64,000 bases of DNA from Ga0077536 sp943370145 (GCA_943370145.1 CALRPY020000021.1:5170-69169), one strand, 5' to 3'. Positions 9,478-18,243 are shown, counted from the stretch's first letter. The notes: generated by a model from the letters alone, not told the origin. Numbers and translations: made by a program.

Positions 9478-10686
9478 ATGAAATTCGCGGACTATCCCAC
9501 CAGCAGGCTCATGGACATCACCGCCCGGCCGGAACTCGTGTTCGTGCGTGGCGAAGGCTCATGGCTGTGGGATCACAATGGCAAACGCTACCTCGACTTC
9601 GTGCAGGGCTGGGCGGTGAACGCGCTGGGCCACTCCCCGCAGTGCATCGTCGAGGCCCTCGCCGCGCAGGCACCCAGGCTCATCACGCCGAGCCCGGCGT
9701 TCTACAACGAACCTTCGCTGCGCCTCGCCGAACTGCTGACCCGCGAATCCTGCTTCGACCGCGTATTCTTCGCGAACAGTGGTGCCGAAGCGAACGAAGG
9801 CGCGATCAAGCTCGCCCGCAAGTGGGGTCGCAAGCACAAGGGCGGCGCCCACGAGATCATCACGACGGTCAACAGCTTCCACGGCCGCACGCTGGCGACG
9901 ATGTCGGCTTCGGGCAAGCCGGGCTGGGACACGATGTTCGCGCCGCAGGTGCCCGGCTTTCCGAAGGCCGAGTTCAATAACCTGGAGTCGGTCGCGGCGC
10001 TGATCACGGACCAGACCGTCGCCATCATGCTCGAACCCGTGCAAGGCGAGGGCGGCGTCAACTGTGCGACGCCCGGGTTCATGCAGGGCCTGCGCCGGCT
10101 CGCCGATCAGCACGGCCTGCTGCTGATCTGCGACGAGGTGCAGACCGGCATCGGTCGCCTCGGGCACCTGTTCGGCTACCAGCACTTCGCCGTCGAGCCG
10201 GACATCATGACCTTGGGCAAGGGCATCGGTGGCGGCGTGCCGCTCGCCGCGCTGCTCGCGAAGGAGCACGCGAGCGTGTTCGAGCACGGTGACCAGGGCG
10301 GCACCTACAACGGCAATCCCCTGATGGCGGCAGTGGGTCTAGCGGTCGTTCAGGCAGTGATGCAGCCGGCATTCCTCGAGCGCGTGCGCGCGAATGGCGC
10401 CTACCTTGCCGCGGCGCTGACCAGGCTTGGCGGCGAACTCGGGCTCGGCGCCGAGCGTGGCATCGGCCTGCTGCGCGCGCTGGAACTCAAGCGCGACATC
10501 GGCAGCGGCGTCGTCAGCAGCGCACGCGACGGCCTGGCCGGCCAGCCGCGCTGGGAGAACGCAGGCCTGCTGCTCAACTCGCCGCGTCCGGCGCTGCTGC
10601 GCTTCATGCCGGCGCTGAACGTGACGACCGACGAGATCGACCTGATGCTCGACGGCCTGCGCATCGCAATCGGCATGCAGGCCTGA
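9478..10686 (+). CDS. argD: Class III aminotransferase, acetylornithine aminotransferase-like
   Basis: 402 aa. Start MKFADYPTSRL fits the ArgD family. Hallmarks: NSGAEANEGAIKLAR, GSF-like NSFHGRTLATM, the LLICDEVQTGIGR PLP-aspartate motif and the PLP lysine K248 in TLGKGIGGGVPL. Family reaction: N-acetylornithine + 2-oxoglutarate to N-acetylglutamate semialdehyde + glutamate, often also the succinyl-diaminopimelate transaminase step. No other arg genes are near, so a different substrate is possible. A strong hairpin lies downstream. The frame is open far upstream, but that part only shadows the MFS gene. Confidence 0.85.
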   Translation: MKFADYPTSRLMDITARPELVFVRGEGSWLWDHNGKRYLDFVQGWAVNALGHSPQCIVEALAAQAPRLITPSPAFYNEPSLRLAELLTRESCFDRVFFANSGAEANEGAIKLARKWGRKHKGGAHEIITTVNSFHGRTLATMSASGKPGWDTMFAPQVPGFPKAEFNNLESVAALITDQTVAIMLEPVQGEGGVNCATPGFMQGLRRLADQHGLLLICDEVQTGIGRLGHLFGYQHFAVEPDIMTLGKGIGGGVPLAALLAKEHASVFEHGDQGGTYNGNPLMAAVGLAVVQAVMQPAFLERVRANGAYLAAALTRLGGELGLGAERGIGLLRALELKRDIGSGVVSSARDGLAGQPRWENAGLLLNSPRPALLRFMPALNVTTDEIDLMLDGLRIAIGMQA

Positions 10687-10771
10687 GGTCTGTTCCGCGT
10701 CAACGCCGTGCCTACCCGGCCGGCACGGTGCATGACGCGCTCCGCTCTTCGGACTAAGCGCTTTCAGTACG

Positions 10772-10798
10772 GCGGGCCGCCACCTGACGGCGGCCCGC
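10772..10798 (+). terminator. Strong hairpin after the aminotransferase gene
   Basis: Perfect 10-bp arms GCGGGCCGCC and GGCGGCCCGC around a 7-nt loop, about 85 nt past the stop. No T-tract follows (CAAAG). Best terminator candidate of the first 15 kb. Confidence 0.55.
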
Positions 10799-10829
10799 AA
10801 AGTGCCTCGTCGGCGCTTGCTGGCTCAGG

Positions 10830-10858
10830 TTGACAGTCTCACGGTCGCGTGTGCGACC
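10830..10858 (+). promoter_or_regulatory. Candidate promoter -35 and operator palindrome
   Basis: TTGACA at 10830-10835 is a perfect -35 hexamer. Starting 7 bp further on is a perfect inverted repeat, GGTCGC-GTGT-GCGACC (10843-10858), overlapping where RNA polymerase would bind; the -10 itself is poor. This arrangement suggests repression of the oxidoreductase/CoA-transferase operon starting at 10897. The regulator is not encoded next to it. Confidence 0.4.
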
Positions 10859-10896
10859 ATCCCCTTGCAGGCATCAACAACAGTGGAGGGGAGCAG

Positions 10897-11865
10897 ATGG
10901 CCGGATTCCGTTGGGGGATGATCGGATCTTCGGGTTGGGCGGATCACACGTTTGCGCCGGCGATTGGCCGTGCGCGCGGCAACCAGCTCGTTGCAGTCCT
11001 CGGCTCGAAGCCGGCGGGCGCCGCCGCCTTCGCGGCGAAGCATCCGGTGGAGGCCGCCTATTCGAAGCTCGACGAGTTTCTCGCCCACCCCGACCTCGAC
11101 GCCGTGTGGATTGCGAGTCCGCCCGATCTCCACTGCGCGCAGGCGCTCGCCGCGCTGGCCGCCGGCAAGCACGTCTTGTGCGAGAAGCCGATGGCCGTGT
11201 CCGTTGCCGAGTGCAAGGCAATGACGAAGGCGGCCACCAAGGCGGGCAGGGAACTCCGGATCGGGTTCAACAACCGCTCGCACCCGGCGCTGCAGAAGCT
11301 GGCCAAGGCCATCGCCGCCGGCAAGTTCGGCGAGGCGCTGGAGGCCCGCGTGCAGGTCTATCATCCCTACCCGGCGCCGCCGCCGGCATGGCGACAGAAC
11401 CGCAAGCGCAGCGGCGGCTGGGCCATCGGCGACGTCGGCACCCATCTGCTCGATATCCTGCGCTGGCTGATGCAGTCCGAAGCCAGCGCCGTCAGCGGTC
11501 ACCTGACGAACCGCTGCTGGGGCTTCAAGACCGATGACCACGCGCAGGTCAGCGTGAAATTCAGGAACGGCGCGATCGGCAGCATCACCGCCTGCACTGG
11601 CGCGGCCGGCGGCGCGCCGCGCGTCGAGTTCTATGGCACCAAGGGCTACTTCGCGCTGCGCGGCGGGCTGTTCGGCATGGCGGGCGATCTGGAGACAGGG
11701 CTCAAGGGCCAGGCAGCCAGGTTCGAGAAGATCGATGCCTTCGACACCTACGGCGGTGAAGTCGAGGCCTTCTCGGCCCAGGCCCGCGGCAGGGCGACGA
11801 GCCTTGCCAGCGGCGCGGACGGCGCTGCGAATATCGCAATCGTCGCCGACGCGCGCGGCTGGTAG
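10897..11865 (+). CDS. Gfo/Idh/MocA-family NAD(P)-dependent oxidoreductase
   Basis: 322 aa. ATG chosen for the strong GGAGGGGAG just upstream. N-terminal Rossmann domain (WGMIGSSGWADH), then the family signature CEKPMA (LCEKPMAVSVAE), whose Lys is catalytic or near-catalytic, and a C-terminal alpha/beta domain with GGGWAIGD-like SGGWAIGDVGTHLLD, where D and H line the active site. Family members oxidise or reduce sugars, inositols and related alcohols. It sits 16 nt before a CoA-transferase pair, an unusual partner, suggesting oxidation of a hydroxy-acid-type substrate. Substrate unknown. Confidence 0.85.
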   Translation: MAGFRWGMIGSSGWADHTFAPAIGRARGNQLVAVLGSKPAGAAAFAAKHPVEAAYSKLDEFLAHPDLDAVWIASPPDLHCAQALAALAAGKHVLCEKPMAVSVAECKAMTKAATKAGRELRIGFNNRSHPALQKLAKAIAAGKFGEALEARVQVYHPYPAPPPAWRQNRKRSGGWAIGDVGTHLLDILRWLMQSEASAVSGHLTNRCWGFKTDDHAQVSVKFRNGAIGSITACTGAAGGAPRVEFYGTKGYFALRGGLFGMAGDLETGLKGQAARFEKIDAFDTYGGEVEAFSAQARGRATSLASGADGAANIAIVADARGW

Positions 11866-11881
11866 GGGAGGCGACCCGGCG

Positions 11882-12562
11882 ATGATCGACAAGACCATCG
11901 CCAACGCCCGCGCCGCGCTTGCCGACGTGCCGGATGGCGCGACGGTGATGATCGGCGGCTTCGGCGGCGCGGGCCAGCCGAATGAACTCATCGAGGCGCT
12001 GGTCGCGCAGGGCGCCCGCGATCTGACGGTTGTCAGCAACAACGCGGGCAACGGCGACAGCGGTCTCGCCGCGCTGCTGGCGGCGCGGCGCGTGCGGCGC
12101 ATCGTGTGTTCGTTTCCGCGGCAGGCCGACTCCCACGTCTTCGACGCACTCTACCGCGCTGGCGAACTCGAGCTCGAACTCGTGCCGCAGGGCAATCTTG
12201 CGGAGCGGATCCGCGCCGCGGGCGCGGGCATCGGTGCGTTCTACACGCCGACCGCTTACGGCACGCAGCTTGCCGAGGGCAAGGAAACGCGCGAGATCGA
12301 CGGCCGTCACTACGTGCTGGAATACCCGCTGCGCGCCGACTACGCGCTGATCAAGGCGCGCCAGGGCGATCGCTGGGGCAATCTCGTCTATCGCAAGACT
12401 GCGCGCAATTTCGGGCCCGTCATGGCCGCCGCCGCGCGCTGCACGATTGCCCAGGTCGATGAAGTCGTCCCGCTGGGGGCGCTCGACCCGGAAGCGGTCG
12501 TCACGCCCGGCATCTACGTCCAGCGGCTGGTCGCAATCGCCGGCACGGGCGGTGGACGATGA
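11882..12562 (+). CDS. 3-oxoacid CoA-transferase subunit A
   Basis: 226 aa, class I CoA-transferase alpha subunit: glycine loop GGFGGAGQPNELI and ELELVPQGNLAERIRAAGAGI, typical of PcaI/ScoA/AtoD. Together with the next subunit it moves CoA from succinyl-CoA to a 3-oxoacid (3-oxoadipate or acetoacetate). YTPTAYGTQLAEGKE resembles 3-oxoadipate CoA-transferase (PcaI/CatI), but no other beta-ketoadipate genes are near, so the symbol is left empty. Stop overlaps the next start (ATGA). Confidence 0.87.
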   Translation: MIDKTIANARAALADVPDGATVMIGGFGGAGQPNELIEALVAQGARDLTVVSNNAGNGDSGLAALLAARRVRRIVCSFPRQADSHVFDALYRAGELELELVPQGNLAERIRAAGAGIGAFYTPTAYGTQLAEGKETREIDGRHYVLEYPLRADYALIKARQGDRWGNLVYRKTARNFGPVMAAAARCTIAQVDEVVPLGALDPEAVVTPGIYVQRLVAIAGTGGGR

Positions 12563-13197
12563 AGCGCCGCAGTCGTGACGAAATGGCGGCGCGCGTCGCG
12601 CGGGATATCCCTGACGGCGCCTACGTGAACCTCGGCATCGGCCTGCCGACCCTGGTCGCAAACCATCTGCCCGACGAACGCGAAATAGTGCTCCACAGCG
12701 AGAACGGCGTACTCGGCATGGGGCCGGCGCCGGCGCCTGGACATGAAGATGCGGACCTCATCAATGCCGGCAAGCAGGCCGTGACCCTGCGTGCGGGCGG
12801 CGCATTCTTCCACCACGCGGACTCCTTCGCGATGATGCGGGGCGGGCATCTCGACATCTGCGTGCTGGGGGGGTTCCAGGTTTCGGTGCGCGGCGATCTC
12901 GCCAACTGGCATACCGGTGAGCCGTCGGCGATCCCCGCCGTGGGCGGCGCGATGGATCTCGCGATCGGTGCGAAACAGGTGTTCGTGATGATGGAGCACC
13001 TGACGAAGCGGGGCGAGAGCAAGATTGTCGAACGCTGCACCTATCCGCTGACGGGAATCGCCTGCGTCAGGCGCATCTACACCGATCTCGCCGTACTCGA
13101 CGTCACGCCCGCCGGCCTGGTCGTCGTCGATATCGTCGAGGGCCTGGATCACGACGGGCTCGAGCGCCTGACGGGGTTGCCGCTGCGCACGGCCTGA
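12559..13197 (+). CDS. 3-oxoacid CoA-transferase subunit B
   Basis: 212 aa, beta subunit. Contains the catalytic glutamate in HSENGVLGMGP (SENG motif), GLGLPT-like LGIGLPTLVANHL, and MMRGGHLDICVLGGFQV. The Glu forms the thioester intermediate. ATGA overlap with subunit A means the two are coupled. Last gene of the three-gene operon begun by the Gfo/Idh/MocA enzyme; the next gene is convergent. Confidence 0.9.
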   Translation: MKRRSRDEMAARVARDIPDGAYVNLGIGLPTLVANHLPDEREIVLHSENGVLGMGPAPAPGHEDADLINAGKQAVTLRAGGAFFHHADSFAMMRGGHLDICVLGGFQVSVRGDLANWHTGEPSAIPAVGGAMDLAIGAKQVFVMMEHLTKRGESKIVERCTYPLTGIACVRRIYTDLAVLDVTPAGLVVVDIVEGLDHDGLERLTGLPLRTA

Positions 13198-13224
13198 GGG
13201 CAGCCATCGCTCGCGCGGGGGCAG

Positions 13225-14166
13225 TCAGGCCGCGAGCAGAAGCCCGGCACTCAGCAAGGCCCCGTGCAACAGCGTGTGGGCGACGCACGCACGCAGGGCG
13301 GGCCGCAGGTTGCGGCGCGTGTCGGCGACGTGGGTCGCGAACCGTCGCCATGCACTGGCGCCCGACGGCACGGCGCCCAGGACACACAGCACCGTGGGCG
13401 GTAAACGCTCCAGCATCACGCATATGCCCAGCCACAGATAGGCGCAGGCCATCAGGCCCGCATGGACGCGACAGGCCGCGCGCAGGCCGATGATCACCGC
13501 GAGCGTGCGCTTGCCGGATGCACGATCGGCCTTGATGTCCGGCACCTGGTTGAGAAGCAGGACCGACGCCGCGAGCAGCGCGAGGCTCAGGCCGGCCAAG
13601 ACGGGGGTTGCCGACCAGGCGCCGCGCTGCACGAAATCGGCGCCGATGACGACGAGCGTCCAGCCGGCGGCGACCGCGAGTTCACCGAGACCGCGGCCCA
13701 TCAGGCACACGGCATGGCTTGAATAGGCCCAGCCGATCACGGCGCCCGCGAGTCCGATCCACACGAGGCCCGATCCGCGGAGCGTGACCAGCGCAAGGCC
13801 GCCGGTGAGCACGAAGCCGGCCAGGCCGCCGGCCAGCCACTGCATCTGCCTGAGGCTGAGCAGCCCGTCCTGGATGACGCGTGAACCACCGGTAAACGGC
13901 GCGATGCGGTCCACATTGATGGCGTCGCTACCGTTGCGGGCGTCGGCGACGTCGTTGTACACGTTCACCGCGGCGTGGGCGAGTACGCCAAGCAGCAGCG
14001 AGGCGAATGCGAGGGCCGGGTCCAGCGGCACGCCGTCCGAGCGCGCCGACGCGAGACCCAACACGCAGGCAACGATGGCGAGTGCGAGGAAGCCGGGCCG
14101 CAGCGCGCGCAGCCAGCGGCCCCAGTTCCTGGGGGGCGGGGCGCGGACGTCGGACATCTCGCTCAT
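13225..14166 (-). CDS. UbiA-family prenyltransferase (MenA-like)
   Basis: 313 aa from the ATG at 14166, which has AGGAAG about 6 nt upstream; 14184 is an alternative. About eight to nine membrane helices. First Mg/prenyl-diphosphate motif NDVAD (N71-D75) after LAHAAVNVY; second in NQVPDIKADRASGKRTL, both closest in style to 1,4-dihydroxy-2-naphthoate prenyltransferase relatives. It would attach an isoprenoid tail to an aromatic acceptor in the inner membrane. No quinone genes are adjacent, so the acceptor is unknown. C-terminus is arginine/alanine-rich. Confidence 0.8.
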   Translation of the reverse strand: MSEMSDVRAPPPRNWGRWLRALRPGFLALAIVACVLGLASARSDGVPLDPALAFASLLLGVLAHAAVNVYNDVADARNGSDAINVDRIAPFTGGSRVIQDGLLSLRQMQWLAGGLAGFVLTGGLALVTLRGSGLVWIGLAGAVIGWAYSSHAVCLMGRGLGELAVAAGWTLVVIGADFVQRGAWSATPVLAGLSLALLAASVLLLNQVPDIKADRASGKRTLAVIIGLRAACRVHAGLMACAYLWLGICVMLERLPPTVLCVLGAVPSGASAWRRFATHVADTRRNLRPALRACVAHTLLHGALLSAGLLLAA

Positions 14167-14221
14167 GCGCTGCTTCCTGGTCACATTTGGACGCGGGTAC
14201 CGGGGTCCCCGCCCTGATGGG

Positions 14222-14416
14222 CCACCGAGAACACCGAGATTTTTGGAGTCGGGTTGAGCCAGCGCTCGAAGCCATGGCCATTGCCCTGACGACGGGCAAT
14301 AAAAACGTCTTCTCCGTGTCCTTCGTATCCTCCGTGGTGGAACCCCGGCATTTCCGCCTCATCAGCAGCTGAATTTTTACCACGGAGATTGCGAAGGACA
14401 CTGAGAACACGGAGAT
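14222..14416. repeat. Inverted intergenic repeat of ACCACGGAG...GGACAC.GAGAA type
   Basis: Three related copies lie in the gap. Copy 3 (14379-14416, + strand) begins ACCACGGAG and continues with GCGAAGGACACTGAGAACAC. Copy 2 (14310-14338) is its reverse complement: read on the minus strand it is ACCACGGAG then ACGAAGGACACGGAGAA. A shorter copy (14222-14240) reads CCACCGAGAACACCGAGAT. A separate 7-bp hairpin ATTGCCC/GGGCAAT sits at 14280-14300. Such units resemble dispersed intergenic repeats known from many genomes. The rest of the roughly 500-bp gap (to 14686) holds no gene I can support. Confidence 0.6.
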
Positions 14417-14686
14417 GAATGATGAATCGCAGGCTGCGCCTCTGCCGCGGCAATGGCGGCCGGGCGGCACCTGCCCAGCCCATCCTCTCGATGCTCTCGG
14501 CCTTTTGGGCGCGCTCGTTCGCTATTCCGAATCCCTGTTCTCGAGATGGCCGTGCGTCACACGGCAGGCTAAGGCTTCATGTGGCACGGCTGAAAAAATG
14601 TGACGAAAAGACAGCTCATGCAGGCATCTTCCGGCGCTCGACCGCGGTGGTCATTGCCAGCGTCCCGCGCACGGGCCCTTGCCCGC

Positions 14687-15469
14687 TCAGATCATCGTGT
14701 AGCCGCCGTCGACGGTCCAGGTCTGGCCGTTGACATAGCTCGCGTCGTCGGAGGCGAGGAACACCGCGACCGCGGCGACTTCCTCGGGCCTGATCATGCG
14801 TTTGATCGGGACCGCCGCCTTGAAGGCCTCGAGCATCTGTTCGGCGCTGAGGCCATTGGCCGCGGCGTGTTCGCTGATGAATCCGGTTGCCATGTCGGTG
14901 TCGACGATCCACGGGCAGATCGCGTTCACGAGCACGTTGTGCGGCGCCATCTCCAGCGCCAGGCAGCGCGTAAGGCCGACCACGGCGTGCTTGGAGGCGT
15001 TGTAGGCGCTCTGGTTGCGCGAGCCCCACTTGCCGGCCGTGGAGGCGAGGTTGATCACCCGGCCGCGTTTGCGCGCGATCATGCCCGGCAGCACGAACTG
15101 CGTGATGTGCAGCACGCCGTACACGTTGGTCTCGAGCACCTCGGCGAAATCCTCGAAGCTGTAGTCGAGGAAACGCCGCGCGCGATGGATGCCGGCGTTG
15201 TTGACGAGGATGTCGACCTCGACCTGCTTGGCGAGGCCGTCGACCATCCCGCGCACCGCGGCGCGATCGGTGATGTCGCAGGGCGCGGTGTGTACCGTCA
15301 CGCCATGGGCCCGGGTGATTTCCTCGGCGACGGCGGCGAGCTTCGCGGCATCGCGCGCGTTCAGCACGAGGTTCGCGCCGGCGGCGGCAAAGGCGTCCGC
15401 AATCGCGCGGCCGATACCGCGCGAGGCGCCGGTGATGAGTGCGGTCTTGCCGCCGAGGCGTCCTGACAT
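14687..15469 (-). CDS. Short-chain dehydrogenase/reductase, 3-hydroxybutyrate dehydrogenase/FabG-like
   Basis: 260 aa. Classical SDR: TGASRGIG cofactor loop near residues 14-21, CDITDR, NNAG, catalytic Ser in NLASTAG and YNASK, and PEEVAAVAVFLASDDASYVNGQTWTVDGG at the end (given here in part only as family context). NAD(P)-dependent oxidation or reduction of a hydroxy/keto group. AGGAG 5 nt before the ATG at 15469. Last gene of the five-gene minus-strand operon headed by hyuA, 28 nt after the hydrolase gene; it may reduce or oxidise the product of the upstream enzymes. Confidence 0.88.
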   Translation of the reverse strand: MSGRLGGKTALITGASRGIGRAIADAFAAAGANLVLNARDAAKLAAVAEEITRAHGVTVHTAPCDITDRAAVRGMVDGLAKQVEVDILVNNAGIHRARRFLDYSFEDFAEVLETNVYGVLHITQFVLPGMIARKRGRVINLASTAGKWGSRNQSAYNASKHAVVGLTRCLALEMAPHNVLVNAICPWIVDTDMATGFISEHAAANGLSAEQMLEAFKAAVPIKRMIRPEEVAAVAVFLASDDASYVNGQTWTVDGGYTMI

Positions 15470-15497
15470 GGAGGCTCCTGTGTGGTTGGGTCGCGCG

Positions 15498-16328
15498 TCA
15501 ATCCGCGCGGCCGAGGTAGTCGATGAAGAGACGGGCGACGTCGGCCGGCCGGTCGAGCATGAACCAGTGGCTCCCGCCCTCGAGGCGATGGTATTCCCAC
15601 GGCGCATCCATCCAGGCCTGTGAAGTCACCATCTGCGTCTCGGTGAGATAGGCGTCGCCGGTGCTCCACACGCCGAGCGTCGGCACCTTCACGCGCGGCA
15701 GCACCCAGCCTTCGCGTGTCCAGGTCTCGACCCCCACGTTCGCGCGATACCAGTTGAGCGCCGCGGTCAGCGCGCCCGGGCGCCCGAGATCGGCAAGCCA
15801 GGCCTCCATCTCCGGATGGTGCTGGAAGAGATCCCGAAACCATTGCCAGCCGTCGCGCTGGAGGATGTCCTCGGCGAGGCCGCGGTTCATGAACAGCAGC
15901 ATGTACCACGCGAGACGGCGTTGCGCGACGCCGGCGTGCCACAGCGCCGACAGGTGGCCGACGGAGCAGGCCACGTGACGCACGACCCGCTCGGGCATGT
16001 AGGCGGCGAAGGCCCACCCCAGCGCGGCGCCCCAGTCGTGGCTGACCAGTTTCACGCGCCCGAGTCCGAAATGGTCGAGCAGCGCCGTGACGTCGCCCAG
16101 CACGCTCCCCAGCGTGTAGTGTTCCTCGCCGACCGGCTTCGCCGTCGCGCCGAAACCGCGCAGATCCGGGGCTATCACGCGATAGCCGGCGTCGACGAGG
16201 GCCGGGATCTGGTGTCGCCACAGCCGTGCGGAATCCGGAAATCCGTGCAGCATCAGCAGCGCTTCGCCGCTGCCCGCTTCGGTCACCGCGTAGTCGAGGC
16301 CGTTCAGGGTGAGTTGATGATGCTTCAT
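15498..16328 (-). CDS. Alpha/beta hydrolase with Asp nucleophile (epoxide hydrolase-like)
   Basis: 276 aa. HGFPDS oxyanion motif at 28-33 and nucleophile D98 in SHDWGAA. An Asp followed by Trp at this position marks the epoxide hydrolase/dehalogenase branch rather than serine esterases. Later parts: RGFG, acid probably in WSTGDAYL, base His in GGSHWFMLDRP. No signal peptide; cytoplasmic. Possible roles are opening an epoxide or removing a halide; the substrate is not visible. Sits 18 nt after the small Cys-rich gene in the hyuAB operon. Confidence 0.85.
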   Translation of the reverse strand: MKHHQLTLNGLDYAVTEAGSGEALLMLHGFPDSARLWRHQIPALVDAGYRVIAPDLRGFGATAKPVGEEHYTLGSVLGDVTALLDHFGLGRVKLVSHDWGAALGWAFAAYMPERVVRHVACSVGHLSALWHAGVAQRRLAWYMLLFMNRGLAEDILQRDGWQWFRDLFQHHPEMEAWLADLGRPGALTAALNWYRANVGVETWTREGWVLPRVKVPTLGVWSTGDAYLTETQMVTSQAWMDAPWEYHRLEGGSHWFMLDRPADVARLFIDYLGRAD

Positions 16329-16346
16329 CGGCAGGTTCCCGTCGTT

Positions 16347-16547
16347 TCAGTTGAAGGCTTCATGGACGGTCGGCGACTCCACGCCGTCGAGTTTCTGGCT
16401 CTTCCATTCACGACACCACGCCGAGCAGAAGAGCAGGGGGCCGGCCTTGGGATGCTGCACGGGAATGCCTTCACCGTAAATCAGCACGCCGCAGCAGTCG
16501 CACTTCACGTAGCGTTCGACGTAGTAACCATTCGCGCTGAATCGCAT
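16347..16547 (-). CDS. Small Cys-rich (zinc-ribbon-like) protein in the hyu operon
   Basis: 66 aa. MRFSANGYYVERYVKCDCCG start; cysteines C16, C18, C19 and C41, C45 (CDCCG ... FCSAWCREW) could bind one zinc. Its Shine-Dalgarno AAGGAG lies inside the last codons of hyuB (AAG GAG TAA), 7 nt before the ATG, so translation is coupled to hyuB. No close family recognised. Small subunits occur with acetone and acetophenone carboxylases, relatives of HyuA/HyuB; this may be an analogous subunit, which is inference. Confidence 0.7.
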   Translation of the reverse strand: MRFSANGYYVERYVKCDCCGVLIYGEGIPVQHPKAGPLLFCSAWCREWKSQKLDGVESPTVHEAFN

Positions 16548-16551
16548 GGGC

Positions 16552-18243
16552 TTACTCCTTGCGTCCGTAGTCGCGCCGGGCCGCATCCGTGGACACGAAA
16601 CCGTCGCGCAGATCGTTGTCGAGCAGGGCCCGGTCGCGCTCGGTGGGCGGGCCGAAACCGCCGCCGCCCGGGGTCATGATCTGCACGCGATCGCCGGGGC
16701 CGAAGGTGACGTTCGACCATTTGCTGGTGGAGCGCTTGGCGAAGGCTTCAACCATCGTCTGCCAGCGCTCGCTGCCCTGTGCCTGGTAGAGCGTCATCCC
16801 CGAAGCGCCCGGTAGTCCGCCTTCCAGGCCGTAGGCCTGGTGCTGGTGGCGGTCGGTCAATTGCGACGCGGTGATTTCGGCATCCAGGCAACGGTAAACC
16901 TTGCGCGTTCCGAGGCCGCCACGGCGGCGACCGGCGCCGCCGGAATCCGGGCGCAGGCTGTACTCCTCGGTGAGCCACGGATAGCGGGTCTCGAATACTT
17001 CGACCGGCATCACCCGGCAATTGCCATTGATGGAGTCGGTCGCGTCGTTGCCGTCGGCCTGCGCGCGCGCGCCCCAGCCGACGACCTCGATGTCGTAACA
17101 GGCGAAATATTCGTCGTGTTTCGGATCGTGCCCACCGAACACGAAGTTGAGATGCGTGCCGCCTTCGCCGGCCATCGCGCGCAGCGGCGCGGCCTGCGCC
17201 AGCGCGCCGATCACCGCCCCGGCGATGCGCGGGTGGGCCTCGGTGTTGCCGCCGACCTCGGGCGCGGGGTAGTCGACGTTCACGACCGTGCCCCGCGGGG
17301 CGATGATCTTGATCGGGCGGAAGCAGCCCGAGTTCTTCGGGATGCTTGGGTCGGTCAGGTGCAGCACCGCGTTGTAGGCGGCGGACCACGCCACGCCCAA
17401 TGTCGCATTGATCGGCCCGCGCACCTGTGGGCTCGAACCGGTGTAGTCGACCACCAGTCGATCGCCGATCACGTGGCAGTGCGCCTCGATGCGGATCTCC
17501 GAGTCCGACACGCCGTCGTTGTCCATGTAGTCGACGAAGCTGTAGCGACCGTCGGGAAACGCCGCGAGCTCGGCGCGCATGCGCTTCTCGGAATAATCCA
17601 TCAGATCCCGGCAGGTCGTTGCGAACACCTCGCGGCCATATTTGCGCACGGTGTCGGCGAGGCGCTGGGATCCGAGTTCGACGCCCGAGATCATTGCCCG
17701 CATGTCGCCGTAGTTGTAGCGCGGCGTGCGCACGTTCGCGAGCCACAGCTTCCAGACTTCGACGACGTCCTCGCCGCGTTTCTTGATCTTGACCGGCGGC
17801 ACGCGGATGCCTTCGTGGAAAATCTCGGTTGCCTCGGCCGGGAAGCCGCCGGGCACCATGCCGCCCACCTCGGCGACGTGGCCGATCGCGACGGTGAAGG
17901 CGACGAGTTCGTCGTCGACGAACACCGGGCAGAACAGGGTGTGCTCGGGCGTGTGCAGGCCGCCGCGATAGGGGTCGTTGTGGACCAGGACGTCGCCGGG
18001 CTCGATTTCGGACAGGGGCACCTCCTGGAGACAGGAGCGGATCAGCAGTGGCATGCCGCCAATCTGCGCGGGACAGAACTCCGCCGCCGCGAGCATCTCG
18101 CCCTGCGGCGAGGCGATGCCGCAGGTGAAGTCCAGCGCCTCGTTGAAGATGGTCGAGTAACTCGTCTTCATCAGCACGATGCCCATCTCGCGGCAGATCG
18201 AGAGCATCGTGTTGTCGAGGATGTTCATCGTGACGTAGTCCAT
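16552..18243 (-). CDS. hyuB: Hydantoinase B/acetone carboxylase alpha-family subunit (HyuB)
   Basis: 563 aa, normal for the family. Family segments include the metal-ligand region HNDPYRGGLHTPEH, GHVAEVGGMVPGG, DYTGSSPQVRGPINAT and the C-terminal PGGGGFG near 530. HyuA and HyuB form ATP-dependent enzymes: N-methylhydantoinase, 5-oxoprolinase or ketone carboxylases. Which substrate applies here cannot be read from sequence. Gap of 55 nt to hyuA upstream; the downstream small gene starts within 5 nt of the stop. Confidence 0.88.
   Translation of the reverse strand: MDYVTMNILDNTMLSICREMGIVLMKTSYSTIFNEALDFTCGIASPQGEMLAAAEFCPAQIGGMPLLIRSCLQEVPLSEIEPGDVLVHNDPYRGGLHTPEHTLFCPVFVDDELVAFTVAIGHVAEVGGMVPGGFPAEATEIFHEGIRVPPVKIKKRGEDVVEVWKLWLANVRTPRYNYGDMRAMISGVELGSQRLADTVRKYGREVFATTCRDLMDYSEKRMRAELAAFPDGRYSFVDYMDNDGVSDSEIRIEAHCHVIGDRLVVDYTGSSPQVRGPINATLGVAWSAAYNAVLHLTDPSIPKNSGCFRPIKIIAPRGTVVNVDYPAPEVGGNTEAHPRIAGAVIGALAQAAPLRAMAGEGGTHLNFVFGGHDPKHDEYFACYDIEVVGWGARAQADGNDATDSINGNCRVMPVEVFETRYPWLTEEYSLRPDSGGAGRRRGGLGTRKVYRCLDAEITASQLTDRHQHQAYGLEGGLPGASGMTLYQAQGSERWQTMVEAFAKRSTSKWSNVTFGPGDRVQIMTPGGGGFGPPTERDRALLDNDLRDGFVSTDAARRDYGRKE

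Noticed and set aside
14280..14300. Hairpin ATTGCCC/GGGCAAT as a terminator
   Set aside because: On the plus strand it is followed by A bases, not T bases, and it lies inside the repeat region.
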